Shown: positions 1-5,778 of the stretch, piece after piece
Layout of the letters: the number at the start of each line of letters is the position of its first letter
Position numbering within the stretch: position 1 is the first letter of the stretch
Assembly: GCA_017649745.1 (NCBI GenBank)
Contig: JAGCGE010000247.1
Location: 1-26,875 of the forward strand
Origin: Clostridiales bacterium
Lineage (GTDB): Bacteria; Bacillota_A; Clostridia; Saccharofermentanales; Saccharofermentanaceae
Direction of reading: 5' to 3'
Length of the DNA stretch: 26,875 nt
Notes under the pieces: model-generated
What the model saw: only the letters and a program-made list of their open reading frames with translations
The model's database searches: none
What the model was told of the DNA's origin: nothing
Program-made: the position numbers and the translations under genes

Positions 1-2
1 CT

Positions 3-185
3 CCGTATACGGCGACACAAATTGGCTACTATGGCGAAACGGAAAAGACCTTCTATGATGTGCCTCAAGGTAATGTGACAGTATTTGGCTTGAAGGAATA
101 TTCGCTCGACAGAATTTCTGACAGGCTGACGATCACTTTTGATGCTTTATCAGAGCAGACGGAAATCACAATTTCAATTTCATAA
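3..185 (+). CDS. C-terminal fragment of an upstream, probably tail-associated, protein
   Basis: An open frame runs in from the left edge and stops with TAA at 183-185, giving about 60 C-terminal residues. The fragment is rich in Tyr, Thr and Ile with alternating polar and hydrophobic residues (for example TITFDAL, EITISIS), which suggests a beta-rich domain. No family is recognised. It sits immediately before the holin/lysis cluster, where Firmicutes siphophages usually carry tail tip, baseplate or receptor-binding genes, so a structural role is inferred from position only. The start lies outside the window. Confidence 0.6.
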   Translation, partial: PYTATQIGYYGETEKTFYDVPQGNVTVFGLKEYSLDRISDRLTITFDALSEQTEITISIS

Positions 186-261
186 TCTTGCCTATAGGGC
201 ATTATTATATTTACCTTTTCGGTGGGATGGTTAAACCGACTTTAAGCAAAGGAGAAAAACA

Positions 262-468
262 ATGGCAAAGTACGATGTGGTTCAGAAAGTAGATGGAAAC
301 CTCGTTATTAAGTCAACATGGATTGATAATCTTGTTGGTGCTAAACAGGCTTTCCATGACGTTTGTAAAGCTCTTTATGCCGACAAAGATACAACTAATG
401 GTGTTGTTGCTATTTTAGATGACAACCTGGATGTTGTTGAAGGGAAGAAAGAGTACATACAGAAATAA
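262..468 (+). CDS. Small conserved phage protein of unknown function (68 aa)
   Basis: This 68-residue protein is preceded by an AAAGGAG ribosome-binding site at good spacing. It is soluble, with no membrane segment, and has alternating beta-like (YDVVQKVDG, NLVIKS) and helical (AKQAFHDVCKAL) stretches suggesting a small alpha/beta fold. It lies between the tail-end fragment and the holin-like genes. I do not recognise a named family; small proteins of this kind are common between tail and lysis genes in Firmicutes phages. It may be translated with the downstream membrane proteins, from which it is separated by only 30 bases containing a TTATATTT word. Confidence 0.75.
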   Translation: MAKYDVVQKVDGNLVIKSTWIDNLVGAKQAFHDVCKALYADKDTTNGVVAILDDNLDVVEGKKEYIQK

Positions 469-498
469 TTATATTTAACATCACAGGGGAGGCTTAAT

Positions 499-816
499 AT
501 GACAACTTATCAGATCTTATCCTTATTAGGATGCTCTTCTCTTATGAGTATGATATTTGGTGCATTGATTACCAGAGTTATTACTTATAGGAAAGAGAAT
601 CATGCTTTGAAGAAAGGCATACAGGCTTTACTTCGAGCACAAATGATCAACGATTACAACAAATGGACATCTAAGAACTATGCGCCTATCTACGCCAGAG
701 AGAACTTCGAAAACTGTTGGAAGCAGTATGAAACTCTTGGCGAGAATGGTGTAATGAATGATATTCACAACAAGTTCTTAGCATTGCCCACAACACCACC
801 GGAAGGGGTGAGTTAA
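499..816 (+). CDS. Holin-like small membrane protein (105 aa)
   Basis: One N-terminal membrane segment (about residues 5-27, ILSLLGCSSLMSMIFGALIT) is followed by a basic, helical cytoplasmic part with ENHALKKGIQALLRAQMI and an acidic C-terminal half containing NGVMNDIHNKFLALP. Proteins with this design (single TM, then a QALLR helix, then a GVM-x-D block) are frequent in lysis cassettes of Clostridia phages and are usually called holin-like or hypothetical. The ribosome-binding site GGGGAGG is about 7 nt upstream. The gene overlaps the next by one base (TAATG), so translation is probably coupled. Role: accessory holin or lysis-timing protein, inferred from context. Confidence 0.75.
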   Translation: MTTYQILSLLGCSSLMSMIFGALITRVITYRKENHALKKGIQALLRAQMINDYNKWTSKNYAPIYARENFENCWKQYETLGENGVMNDIHNKFLALPTTPPEGVS

Positions 817-1085
817 TGAAAGCTCTTAACATTTTTGTTAAACAACGAGGCTATACTGATAGGTTATATTTTCTAAATCTAAAACTCACATGGACGTTTG
901 TATGGGCTTGCTTCATATTAAACATCGTATGTGGGTTTCTTGGTGTTCAGACTTTAGACATAATTGTATACGGTATCCCTGCAGCATTTGCTGAGTTAGG
1001 ATTACATACTGGGTTTATAATTTGGAAAGCTAAAGTTGAGAACTGTAGAAAACATAAGGAGGATGTAACATGGATAAATACGTAG
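816..1085 (+). CDS. Small two-TM membrane protein of the lysis cassette (89 aa)
   Basis: Two hydrophobic segments (about residues 25-43, TWTFVWACFILNIVCGFLG, and 47-68, LDIIVYGIPAAFAELGLHTG) are followed by a charged tail. The sequence DRLYFLNLKLTW followed by a GIPAAFAELGLHTGFIIWKAK core is typical of a small membrane protein found between holin genes in Clostridia phages, as I recall it. Its start overlaps the previous stop by 1 nt and it overlaps the next gene by 16 nt, making a coupled lysis operon. A second holin or antiholin is plausible; it is not proven by the sequence. Confidence 0.75.
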   Translation: MKALNIFVKQRGYTDRLYFLNLKLTWTFVWACFILNIVCGFLGVQTLDIIVYGIPAAFAELGLHTGFIIWKAKVENCRKHKEDVTWINT

Positions 1086-1468
1086 TTATTATTTGTCTTG
1101 CAGCTCTGATACTACTAATCGCAGGCTTTTATATTTACGAGGTTAGTAAGAAGCCGAAAGATGAGCAGTTAGAGGAGCTTAAGAAATGGTTACGCTATCT
1201 TGTATGGGAAGCTGAAGAATACTTCGGTTCTAAAACAGGACAGCTTAAACTTGCTATGGTATACAACCTGGCAGTAAAGCAGTTTCCATGGATTGCTTAT
1301 ATTATGACATACGAAGAGTTCGATCAGAAGTATGTTAAAGAAGCACTTAAATGGCTAGAGAAGCAGCTTAGTGAAAATCCTAAAGCATTAGATCTACTTA
1401 GATCAACAATGCTGGCTAAGGGTTTGAATGTAAGTGATTTGGATAAGAAGTACTCAGTAGATGCTTAA
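1070..1468 (+). CDS. Phage holin, LL-H family (132 aa)
   Basis: An N-terminal membrane helix (about residues 4-22, YVVIICLAALILLIAGFYI) is followed by a long amphipathic domain with LRYLVWEAEEYFGSKTGQLKLAMVYNL. Membrane anchor, then W-A-E-x-x-F-G-x-x-x-G-x-x-K-L, is the pattern of the LL-H holin family (PF09682) of Gram-positive phages, whose members permeabilise the membrane and release the lysin. The AGGAGG site lies inside the end of the preceding gene, 6 nt before ATG. It is the last gene of the + strand lysis operon before a strong terminator at 1640-1680. The matching lysin is downstream of the integrase (3533), so the integrase interrupts the usual holin-lysin pair. Confidence 0.8.
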   Translation: MDKYVVIICLAALILLIAGFYIYEVSKKPKDEQLEELKKWLRYLVWEAEEYFGSKTGQLKLAMVYNLAVKQFPWIAYIMTYEEFDQKYVKEALKWLEKQLSENPKALDLLRSTMLAKGLNVSDLDKKYSVDA

Positions 1469-1526
1469 AAGAGGTGTTCTATATGGACTTTATTCAATAA
1501 TATGGTATTATATTTGCGGACGAGTT

Positions 1527-1546
1527 TGGTTACTTAAATGGTTACC
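1527..1546. repeat. Direct repeats TGGTTAC on the 3' side of the integrase (possible arm sites)
   Basis: TGGTTAC occurs at 1527-1533 and TGGTTACC at 1539-1546, 12 bp apart. The same heptamer is found at the 3' end of the integrase gene (TTGGTTACCAA, 1694-1704) and, as GGTAACC, twice just upstream of the integrase start (2961-2967 and 2976-2982). Repeats flanking an integrase gene on both sides suggest arm-type integrase or excisionase sites, with attP probably between about 1500 and 1690. The crossover core itself cannot be identified from one sequence. Confidence 0.4.
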
Positions 1547-1639
1547 GTAAATAGGTGAGGATGTACGGAGCTCCTTTCTTTCTATATTTATAGGATTACA
1601 TACGGCGGCTTCAAGTCCCACCACCAGCAGATCAATAGG

Positions 1640-1680
1640 ACTCCAGGAGGCTATGAGATACTAGCTTCTTGGAGTTTTAT
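1640..1680 (+). terminator. Intrinsic terminator, probably bidirectional, between lysis operon and integrase
   Basis: The arm at 1640-1653 (ACTCCAGGAGGCTA) pairs with 1662-1675 (TAGCTTCTTGGAGT), about 14 bp with a few G-U pairs, and is followed by TTTTAT. On the minus strand the same hairpin ends the convergent integrase transcript (stop at 1687). It is the strongest hairpin in this part of the window. Confidence 0.8.
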
Positions 1681-1686
1681 ATTTGT

Positions 1687-2952
1687 TTACCCATTGGTTA
1701 CCAATTTCTTAGCAGTCTCCATATCTATACCGGTGTAGTAATGCGATGATGCGCTTTGTGGTGAATTACCATATAGAATAGAAGCTATCATTATATTTCC
1801 GCCAGGTGCATTAGAGACTTTCGTTATGCCATTTCGTCTAAAGCTATGAGGGCCTTTGATAAAGTCCTTACTGATCTCAATCCCTAGCTGCTTGCACATG
1901 CGAGTGTAAAAAGGGTAAACAACATTGTTACTTATTACTCCAGTTGAGCTGTTTATATTTGGAAAACAAAACTTACAACCAGGGTAATACACGTCATTTG
2001 ATTCTTTTAATCTTTTGAAAAAGTCTTGCAATTCCTCTGTCATTGGAAAGGATCTGTCAACATAGTTCTTTGTGTGGTTTACGATCTTATTGTAGCTATG
2101 TTCATTCCGATCTGATGCACGAACTAGGATTTGCTCTTTGTTTATATTTAAGCTAGTTTCAGTCACATCCGACCATTCTATTGGAGGAATCTCTCCCCTT
2201 CGTAGACCGGCCAGGATCTGGAGCTCCAATGCATAGGCAGGCATATAATCAGGACTATTCTGCTGGTACTCATGTAAGTATTCGATCATCCTTTCCAAAT
2301 CTTTATCGCTATGGGCTCTTTTTGCAATCGGCGCAGACTTCAGTAACATGTCGTTATATTTATTGAAGTCAACTCTAAAGTAAGGATTTTCATTAATCCA
2401 ATACTTTTCATAAGAGAGGTTTAATACCTGCTTAATTATTCCTCTCATTTCCAAAAAGGCCTTCCTCCTAACCGTTCCATTTTTGAGATTTGTGTAACAA
2501 ATGTTCTCTATACAACCTTTGGAAATCTGATCTACATACTTAGTCTCGAATGTAGTATTTAGGAAGAACCTATTGTATGCCTGTTGCATATGCAGGGTAG
2601 TGTTGTTTAGCGATAGTAACTTGTCATGGTCTTTCACGTACTTATATTTCTCTTTTATTACCAGAGCAAATACTTCTTTAAAAGTTTTCTTTGCAGATCC
2701 ATCAATACCTTTCTCATGCTTATAAACTTTTTCTTTTAAGTTTTCAAGGTTCTTTGCTTTAATTTGTTTTCTACCAGACTTCTTACTCAAATCTGGTAAC
2801 CAAATGTGATAGTAACCATCACTACTTGGCTTCGTAGGGAAGTTATATTTTGATAAGAGGTTTTCTTTCTCTTTCATCTCATACAATTTCCGTACATCCT
2901 CAAGAGTTAGACTATCAAATTGTATAGGGTTTTGCAAGTTAGGTTCATTCAT
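1687..2952 (-). CDS. int: Tyrosine recombinase / phage integrase (421 aa)
   Basis: This is a site-specific recombinase that would integrate and excise the phage. The catalytic domain shows the first Arg in the LRRGE block (about residue 250), HSFRR (369-373, the H-x-x-R box) and a terminal SSHYYTG with the nucleophilic Tyr at about 405-406. The second conserved His of the usual LGH box appears replaced (ILYGNS). Residues 1-90 look like an AP2/DUF3596-type arm-binding domain (YHIWLPDLSKKSGRKQIKAKN), followed by an all-helical core-binding domain. It is the only minus-strand gene. No good ribosome-binding site precedes the ATG (only TAAG), while two GGTAACC copies lie just upstream, so expression may be weak or autoregulated. 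Length fits the family. It marks the phage as temperate. Confidence 0.93.
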   Translation of the reverse strand: MNEPNLQNPIQFDSLTLEDVRKLYEMKEKENLLSKYNFPTKPSSDGYYHIWLPDLSKKSGRKQIKAKNLENLKEKVYKHEKGIDGSAKKTFKEVFALVIKEKYKYVKDHDKLLSLNNTTLHMQQAYNRFFLNTTFETKYVDQISKGCIENICYTNLKNGTVRRKAFLEMRGIIKQVLNLSYEKYWINENPYFRVDFNKYNDMLLKSAPIAKRAHSDKDLERMIEYLHEYQQNSPDYMPAYALELQILAGLRRGEIPPIEWSDVTETSLNINKEQILVRASDRNEHSYNKIVNHTKNYVDRSFPMTEELQDFFKRLKESNDVYYPGCKFCFPNINSSTGVISNNVVYPFYTRMCKQLGIEISKDFIKGPHSFRRNGITKVSNAPGGNIMIASILYGNSPQSASSHYYTGIDMETAKKLVTNG

Positions 2953-2960
2953 ATTCTTAG

Positions 2961-2982
2961 GGTAACCAGTTTACCGGTAACC
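2961..2982. promoter_or_regulatory. Paired GGTAACC sites upstream of the integrase start
   Basis: GGTAACC occurs at 2961-2967 and 2976-2982, 15 bp apart, and the second sits in the palindrome TTACCGGTAA (2971-2980). They lie 9-30 bp upstream of the integrase ATG, between the integrase and the rightward gene at 3104. The same heptamer (as GGTTACC) recurs beyond the 3' end of the gene. They could be an operator controlling integrase or integrase arm sites; the sequence does not separate these. Confidence 0.4.
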
Positions 2983-3103
2983 TATATGCTTAACCTTTTA
3001 TTGTGTTTACATAAAATTTTGAAATAACAGTCTCTTTTTTAAATGAGTTTTGTCCTAGAATTATATTTGCCTAGGCTAAGACTAATTTGAAAAGGAGACT
3101 TTT

Positions 3104-3517
3104 ATGAGTACAGTAATTAGACCAGAAGTGTCTAAAAAGAACGAGTATTATATTGATCGCCATAGGTTTTATGAACTAAAGCATTATTGCATGCAGTACA
3201 AATCGTGGAAGAGAGATCTAGATGCAATTAATTTATATCCTGCGATTGCTTTAGACCGGATCTCTTACCAAACTGATACAGTAGATTCGGTTCTTAGATT
3301 AGTAGAAGCTAGGGAATACTACACTAATAGGATTTATATTCTCAAAGAGATTGCGGTTAAAGCTGATCCGATCATAGGACCATGTGTACTAGAAGGCATC
3401 ATTACTAATACTTCATATGAAAAGCTAAAAACTAGAATTGATATTCCTTGCTGTAAGGACATTTACTATACGGTTTATAGGAAGTTCTTCTGGTTATTAG
3501 ATAAGGTACGCAAATAA
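3104..3517 (+). CDS. RinA/ArpU-like phage transcription activator candidate (137 aa)
   Basis: The protein begins with a basic region and NEYYIDRHRFYELKHYCMQY, then helices, and ends with SYEKLKTRIDIPCCKDIYYTVYRKFFWLLDKV. This last part reads like a sigma region-4 or helix-turn-helix module in which I(D/N)IPC(C/G)KD(I/M)YY begins the recognition helix. Proteins of this pattern are very common in Firmicutes phages and are often placed with RinA/ArpU-type late activators; I rely on memory of the family. The AAAAGGAG site is well placed. The gene stands just upstream of the lysin, divergent from the integrase, so it could control late or lysogeny-linked transcription. Confidence 0.65.
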   Translation: MSTVIRPEVSKKNEYYIDRHRFYELKHYCMQYKSWKRDLDAINLYPAIALDRISYQTDTVDSVLRLVEAREYYTNRIYILKEIAVKADPIIGPCVLEGIITNTSYEKLKTRIDIPCCKDIYYTVYRKFFWLLDKVRK

Positions 3518-3532
3518 GAAAGGAGGTTGCAA

Positions 3533-4330
3533 ATGGCAGCAACTAAGAAACAGATTAATGATTTCATAGCAGAGATAGCACCTATAGCTATAGCACAGGC
3601 TAAGAAACACGGTAATCAGATTTACGCATCTGTATGTATCGCACAGGCAGCTCACGAGAGTGGTTGGGGTACATCAGCTAAGATGACAAAAGCTAAAGCA
3701 TTATTTGGTATTAAGGTTGGTAAGTCTGCTTATAAATTTGGCACGGCTTGGAAAGGTGCAGCTTACAAGACAGGCACAACAGAGTATTACGATGGGAAGA
3801 ACCCTACGAAGATCGTAGACTGGTTCAGACAGTATGACAGTATAGAAGATGCTACAGAAGATTACTTCGACATGCTTTGTCACTGTAACAGATACAAACC
3901 AGCTTTAAACAGGTCTACACCAGGTGAGTGTATAGACGCTATCGTAGCTGGAGGATACGCTACGGGTCCTGCTTATGCTAGTAAGATTAAAGAGATTATT
4001 GAAAAGAATGATCTTACGAAATACGATGGCAAGCCCTCAGCGCCTTCTAGTTCAAATGTAACTTCAACCTATGTTCCTGGAAAGTTATATTCTCTTAAGG
4101 TTAATCTCTATGTTAGAGAAGAGCCTAATGGTGAGAAGAAGAAACTCAAGGACATTACAGACAACGCTAGATTGCATGCTATCTCAGATGAGAAAGGTTG
4201 TGCAATTCTTAAAAACGGTACAAAGGTTACCTGTAAAGAATCTAAAGTAGTAGGTAACTCTATATGGATGAGAATACCATCAGGTTGGGTATGCGCGAAG
4301 CCCGCCAATGGTAATACTTATATTTCATAA
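3533..4330 (+). CDS. Endolysin: glucosaminidase domain plus C-terminal SH3-like domain (265 aa)
   Basis: Residues about 8-165 match the glucosaminidase/FlgJ-like family (PF01832, GH73-type): QAAHESGWG with the catalytic Glu42, then ALFGIKVG, a Tyr/Lys-rich segment and DWFRQYDSIEDATEDYFDML. It would cleave GlcNAc-MurNAc bonds of host peptidoglycan. A Ser/Pro-rich linker (KPSAPSSSNVTSTYVPG, about 167-183) leads to a C-terminal SH3-type wall-binding domain (LYSLKVNLYVREEPNG to GWVCAKP). The ATG at 3533 is preferred because AGGAGG (3521-3526) is then 6 nt away; an in-frame TTG at 3527 would abut it. There is no signal peptide, so export depends on the holins at 499-1468. The first ~550 bp of the gene lacks the ATATT word found everywhere else, which may mean recent acquisition. 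Confidence 0.9.
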   Translation: MAATKKQINDFIAEIAPIAIAQAKKHGNQIYASVCIAQAAHESGWGTSAKMTKAKALFGIKVGKSAYKFGTAWKGAAYKTGTTEYYDGKNPTKIVDWFRQYDSIEDATEDYFDMLCHCNRYKPALNRSTPGECIDAIVAGGYATGPAYASKIKEIIEKNDLTKYDGKPSAPSSSNVTSTYVPGKLYSLKVNLYVREEPNGEKKKLKDITDNARLHAISDEKGCAILKNGTKVTCKESKVVGNSIWMRIPSGWVCAKPANGNTYIS

Positions 4331-4640
4331 ATCCTTTTTGCTTTAGGGGACGGTTTGGTCTTTTCTATATTTCTCTAAATCTCTTGCTATTATCCCCCGT
4401 ACAACATACCATCTTTAAGCCATTCCGTCCCTGATCTCCTAAAGCTACATTATATTCAGTCTGTAAAATTTTTCGATTTTCAAACTGAAATTTTCCCGGG
4501 TGGGGATTTTTGGAAAAAGGTTGACCAAAACATACGTTCTAGAATGCCTCTGTGAGTTCGTATTTGCCCCATTTAGGCCCCTGTAGTTATATTTAGGTGT
4601 ACTTCTTCGCCTAAGGGTTTGAAATGCTCTAAATGAGGCG
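4331..4640 (+). ncRNA. Structured non-coding stretch between lysin and small-gene array
   Basis: No convincing gene lies between the lysin stop and the promoter at 4641; minus-strand frames lack ribosome-binding sites. Several pairings are visible. TTTAGG/GGGACGG near 4342-4353 is complementary to CCGTCCC and CCTAAAG near 4426-4445. A hairpin is formed by CAGTCTGTAAAAT and ATTTTCAAACTG (about 4457-4488). A nested structure has an outer stem CATTTAG/CTAAATG (about 4570-4636) and an inner stem TTAGGTG/CGCCTAA (about 4591-4612). The stretch could hold a regulatory RNA, a lysin-operon terminator or an origin. I cannot assign a family. Confidence 0.35.
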
Positions 4641-4669
4641 ATAAACGCGTTATATTCTTCTCGTATAGT
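4641..4669 (+). promoter_or_regulatory. Promoter of the shared phage family (for 4688 gene)
   Basis: A -35-like ATAAAC at 4641-4646, a 17-nt spacer beginning GCG and containing TTATATTC, and a -10 TATAGT at 4664-4669. The same C|G[C/T]N start of a 17-nt spacer is seen in eight other sites in this window. An AGAAGGAGG ribosome-binding site follows directly. Confidence 0.55.
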
Positions 4670-4687
4670 GAGAAGGAGGTAATACAT

Positions 4688-4924
4688 ATGTTAATGAATA
4701 GAAAAGAACTCACAGATTGGTTGAAAACTATTGGAGAGGAACCTTACATACATGTGGATAGAAAGATACCAAGCCACATTTATATACCTATGAGATATTA
4801 TGGTATTTATGAATGTGTTGGTATATATACAGCATGGGATGAAGTAGGAGGTATAGCCGAACAAGGATTTGTTTGGAAACCAGTAGGTGGTGGAACACTT
4901 ATGTATGAAGTAAGAGATCGTTAG
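4688..4924 (+). CDS. Hypothetical protein (78 aa), first gene of the small-gene array
   Basis: A 78-residue soluble protein, rich in aromatic and Gly residues (YYGIYECVGIYTAWDEVGG), with an N-terminal helix RKELTDWLKTIGEEPYI and then predicted beta strands. The AGAAGGAGG site is at good spacing to ATG 4688; a second ATG two codons later is possible. No family is recognised. It has its own promoter (4641-4669), and its TAG stop lies inside the stem of the terminator at 4915-4947, so it forms a compact monocistronic unit. Confidence 0.7.
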   Translation: MLMNRKELTDWLKTIGEEPYIHVDRKIPSHIYIPMRYYGIYECVGIYTAWDEVGGIAEQGFVWKPVGGGTLMYEVRDR

Positions 4925-4947
4925 AGTTTTCTAGCGATCTTTCTTTC
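4915..4947 (+). terminator. Intrinsic terminator overlapping the stop codon of the 4688 gene
   Basis: AGATCGTTAG (4915-4924) pairs with CTAGCGATCT (4931-4940), about 10 bp, around the loop AGTTTT, followed by TTCTTTC. The stop codon TAG is within the 5' arm, and the T-rich tail doubles as the -35 region of the next promoter (4942-4970). Confidence 0.8.
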
Positions 4948-4970
4948 GCTTATATTTCAATCTCTAATAT
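4942..4970 (+). promoter_or_regulatory. Promoter of the shared phage family (for 4994 gene)
   Basis: TCTTTC (4942-4947), a 17-nt spacer starting GCTTATATTTC, and a -10 TAATAT (4965-4970). The -35 box coincides with the T tail of the preceding terminator. Confidence 0.55.
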
Positions 4971-4993
4971 GGAGAGGCAGAAAGGAGAAACTT

Positions 4994-5167
4994 ATGGGAA
5001 GAATGAGTGATTTTGTTATAGATTGTGGAGAAGAGTTAATGAGAAGAAAGCCCTATCTTACATGGGACGAGGTAATGAATAGAATTACCAATCCTACAAG
5101 TAAGGTAGAACAAGACGAAGTTAACCAGATTAAAATGATTATATTTAACAGAAGCTACAATAGATAG
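4994..5167 (+). CDS. Hypothetical small protein (57 aa)
   Basis: A short open frame of 57 codons plus stop with an AAAGGAG site (4981-4987) 7 nt before ATG. The product begins MGRMSDFVIDCGEELM and ends KMIIFNRSYNR; it is a charged, mostly helical protein with two basic patches (RRK, NRITN). It is embedded in the array of promoter-gene-terminator units: promoter at 4942-4970, terminator at 5174-5198. Spacing, ribosome-binding site and flanking signals support a real gene; no family is recognised. Confidence 0.65.
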   Translation: MGRMSDFVIDCGEELMRRKPYLTWDEVMNRITNPTSKVEQDEVNQIKMIIFNRSYNR

Positions 5168-5173
5168 AACAAC

Positions 5174-5198
5174 GAGGTTTTCATAGCCTCTCATTTTC
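5174..5198 (+). terminator. Short intrinsic terminator after the 57-aa gene
   Basis: GAGGTT (5174-5179) pairs with AGCCTC (5185-5190), followed by TCATTTTC. The stem is short (6 bp), but its position right after a stop codon and before a promoter matches the other units of the array. Confidence 0.55.
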
Positions 5199-5221
5199 GC
5201 GATTAAATCCTTCCTTATAAT
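5193..5221 (+). promoter_or_regulatory. Promoter of the shared phage family (for 5239 gene)
   Basis: ATTTTC (5193-5198), a 17-nt spacer starting GCGATT, and a perfect -10 TATAAT (5216-5221). AAAGGAGG follows at once, leaving a very short leader. Confidence 0.6.
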
Positions 5222-5238
5222 GAAAGGAGGTAGCTAGT

Positions 5239-5427
5239 ATGGCACATATAAACAATTTAAATCAAAGAGCAAGAATGGAGTGTATAGTAGAAAACTTAGA
5301 TACTGAGGATGTAAAGATTCTCTGCAATTGGGGTGGAGAACTCTATAGAGATGGTATCGCACGAGGAGTACTTACAACTCTTGGCGTAATAGCAGTGATT
5401 GGCATTGTTAAGTTTGCTAAAAGCTAA
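5239..5427 (+). CDS. Small C-terminally membrane-anchored protein (62 aa)
   Basis: An N-terminal polar half (NNLNQRARMECIVENLDTEDVKILCNWGGELYRDGI) is followed by one hydrophobic helix near the C terminus (about residues 43-59, GVLTTLGVIAVIGIVKFA) ending in KS. This tail-anchored design recurs in the neighbouring genes at 5779 and 6081. The AAAGGAGG site is well placed. It is a single-gene unit with promoter (5193-5221) and terminator (5438-5470). No family is recognised; a membrane-associated host-modulating role is only a guess. Confidence 0.7.
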   Translation: MAHINNLNQRARMECIVENLDTEDVKILCNWGGELYRDGIARGVLTTLGVIAVIGIVKFAKS

Positions 5428-5437
5428 CCAATAAAAA

Positions 5438-5470
5438 GGCCGTTGGATATTTCTGACGGTCTGATTTTTC
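5438..5470 (+). terminator. Intrinsic terminator with a conserved 12-nt loop
   Basis: GGCCGT (5438-5443) pairs with ACGGTC (5456-5461) around the loop TGGATATTTCTG, followed by TGATTTTTC. The same loop sequence occurs in the terminators at 10536 and (nearly) 12108, on unrelated stems. The T tail overlaps the next promoter. Confidence 0.75.
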
Positions 5471-5493
5471 GCGAATTTTTCAGTCTCTAATAT
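5465..5493 (+). promoter_or_regulatory. Promoter of the shared phage family (upstream of structured RNA)
   Basis: TTTTTC (5465-5470), a 17-nt spacer starting GCGAAT, and a -10 TAATAT (5488-5493). The expected transcript start is near 5500, exactly where the folded element at 5496-5573 begins. Confidence 0.55.
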
Positions 5494-5495
5494 GA

Positions 5496-5573
5496 GAAGG
5501 AAGCAGTGTGATGCGAATGTTCCGGTGGGAATCCGGCGCTCTATTGTCAGTTCGTCACTCGACAATAGCCTTC
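5496..5573 (+). ncRNA. Candidate structured RNA or leader starting at a promoter
   Basis: Three nested pairings are visible: a closing stem GAAGG (5496-5500)/CCTTC (5569-5573), a small CCGG/CCGG stem near 5522-5536, and a stem CTATTGTC (5541-5548)/GACAATAG (5561-5568). The fold starts at the predicted transcription start of the 5465-5493 promoter. A reading frame opening at 5508 would run through it, but it has no good ribosome-binding site. A small regulatory RNA or a translational leader for the frame at 5595 fits better. No known RNA family is recognised. Confidence 0.4.
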
Positions 5574-5594
5574 AAGGAAATAAAAGAAGTATAC

Positions 5595-5738
5595 ATGGAT
5601 TATACGAGGGTTTGCATGTTCCTCGAGATAATACGTAGGTGCGTACATAAAATAGGGAGTACGACTGTTGATATAGTATACAGAAGCAAACGACAGAAAC
5701 CTGGTCATAAAATTTTTCGCTTATATTTCAGTTTGTAA
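5595..5738 (+). CDS. Doubtful small protein (47 aa)
   Basis: A 47-codon open frame beginning MDYTRVCMFLEIIRR, basic throughout (pI clearly high), in frame with a longer frame from 5508 that would translate the structured RNA. Its ribosome-binding site is poor (AGAAG 5-9 nt upstream). Its stop TAA overlaps the -10 box of the following promoter, and codon use (ACG, CGT, CGA) differs from neighbours. It may be real, a relic, or simply the 3' part of a non-coding RNA. Confidence 0.3.
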   Translation: MDYTRVCMFLEIIRRCVHKIGSTTVDIVYRSKRQKPGHKIFRLYFSL

Positions 5739-5741
5739 TAT
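5713..5741 (+). promoter_or_regulatory. Promoter of the shared phage family (for 5779 gene)
   Basis: TTTTTC (5713-5718), a 17-nt spacer starting GCTTATATTTC, and a -10 TAATAT (5736-5741). The spacer is nearly identical to that of the promoter at 4942-4970. Confidence 0.6.
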
Positions 5742-5778
5742 GAGAGATGATAATTAGTTTTCGAAAGGAGAATAAACT

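Noticed and set aside
1603..1630. TTCAAGTCCCACCACC resembling a tRNA T-loop and 3' end (possible att core)
   Set aside because: The T-stem does not pair properly (C-A and C-C mismatches), and no D or anticodon arm is found upstream.
2181..2366. Plus-strand open frame within the integrase
   Set aside because: It lies antisense to a clear integrase, has no ribosome-binding site and shows no recognisable protein features.
4525..4545. TTGACC ... TAGAAT as a standard sigma-A promoter
   Set aside because: The spacing is only 13 nt, too short for a sigma-A promoter.
4445..4687. Minus-strand open frame in the non-coding stretch
   Set aside because: No ribosome-binding site, low-complexity composition, and it overlaps the promoter of the 4688 gene.
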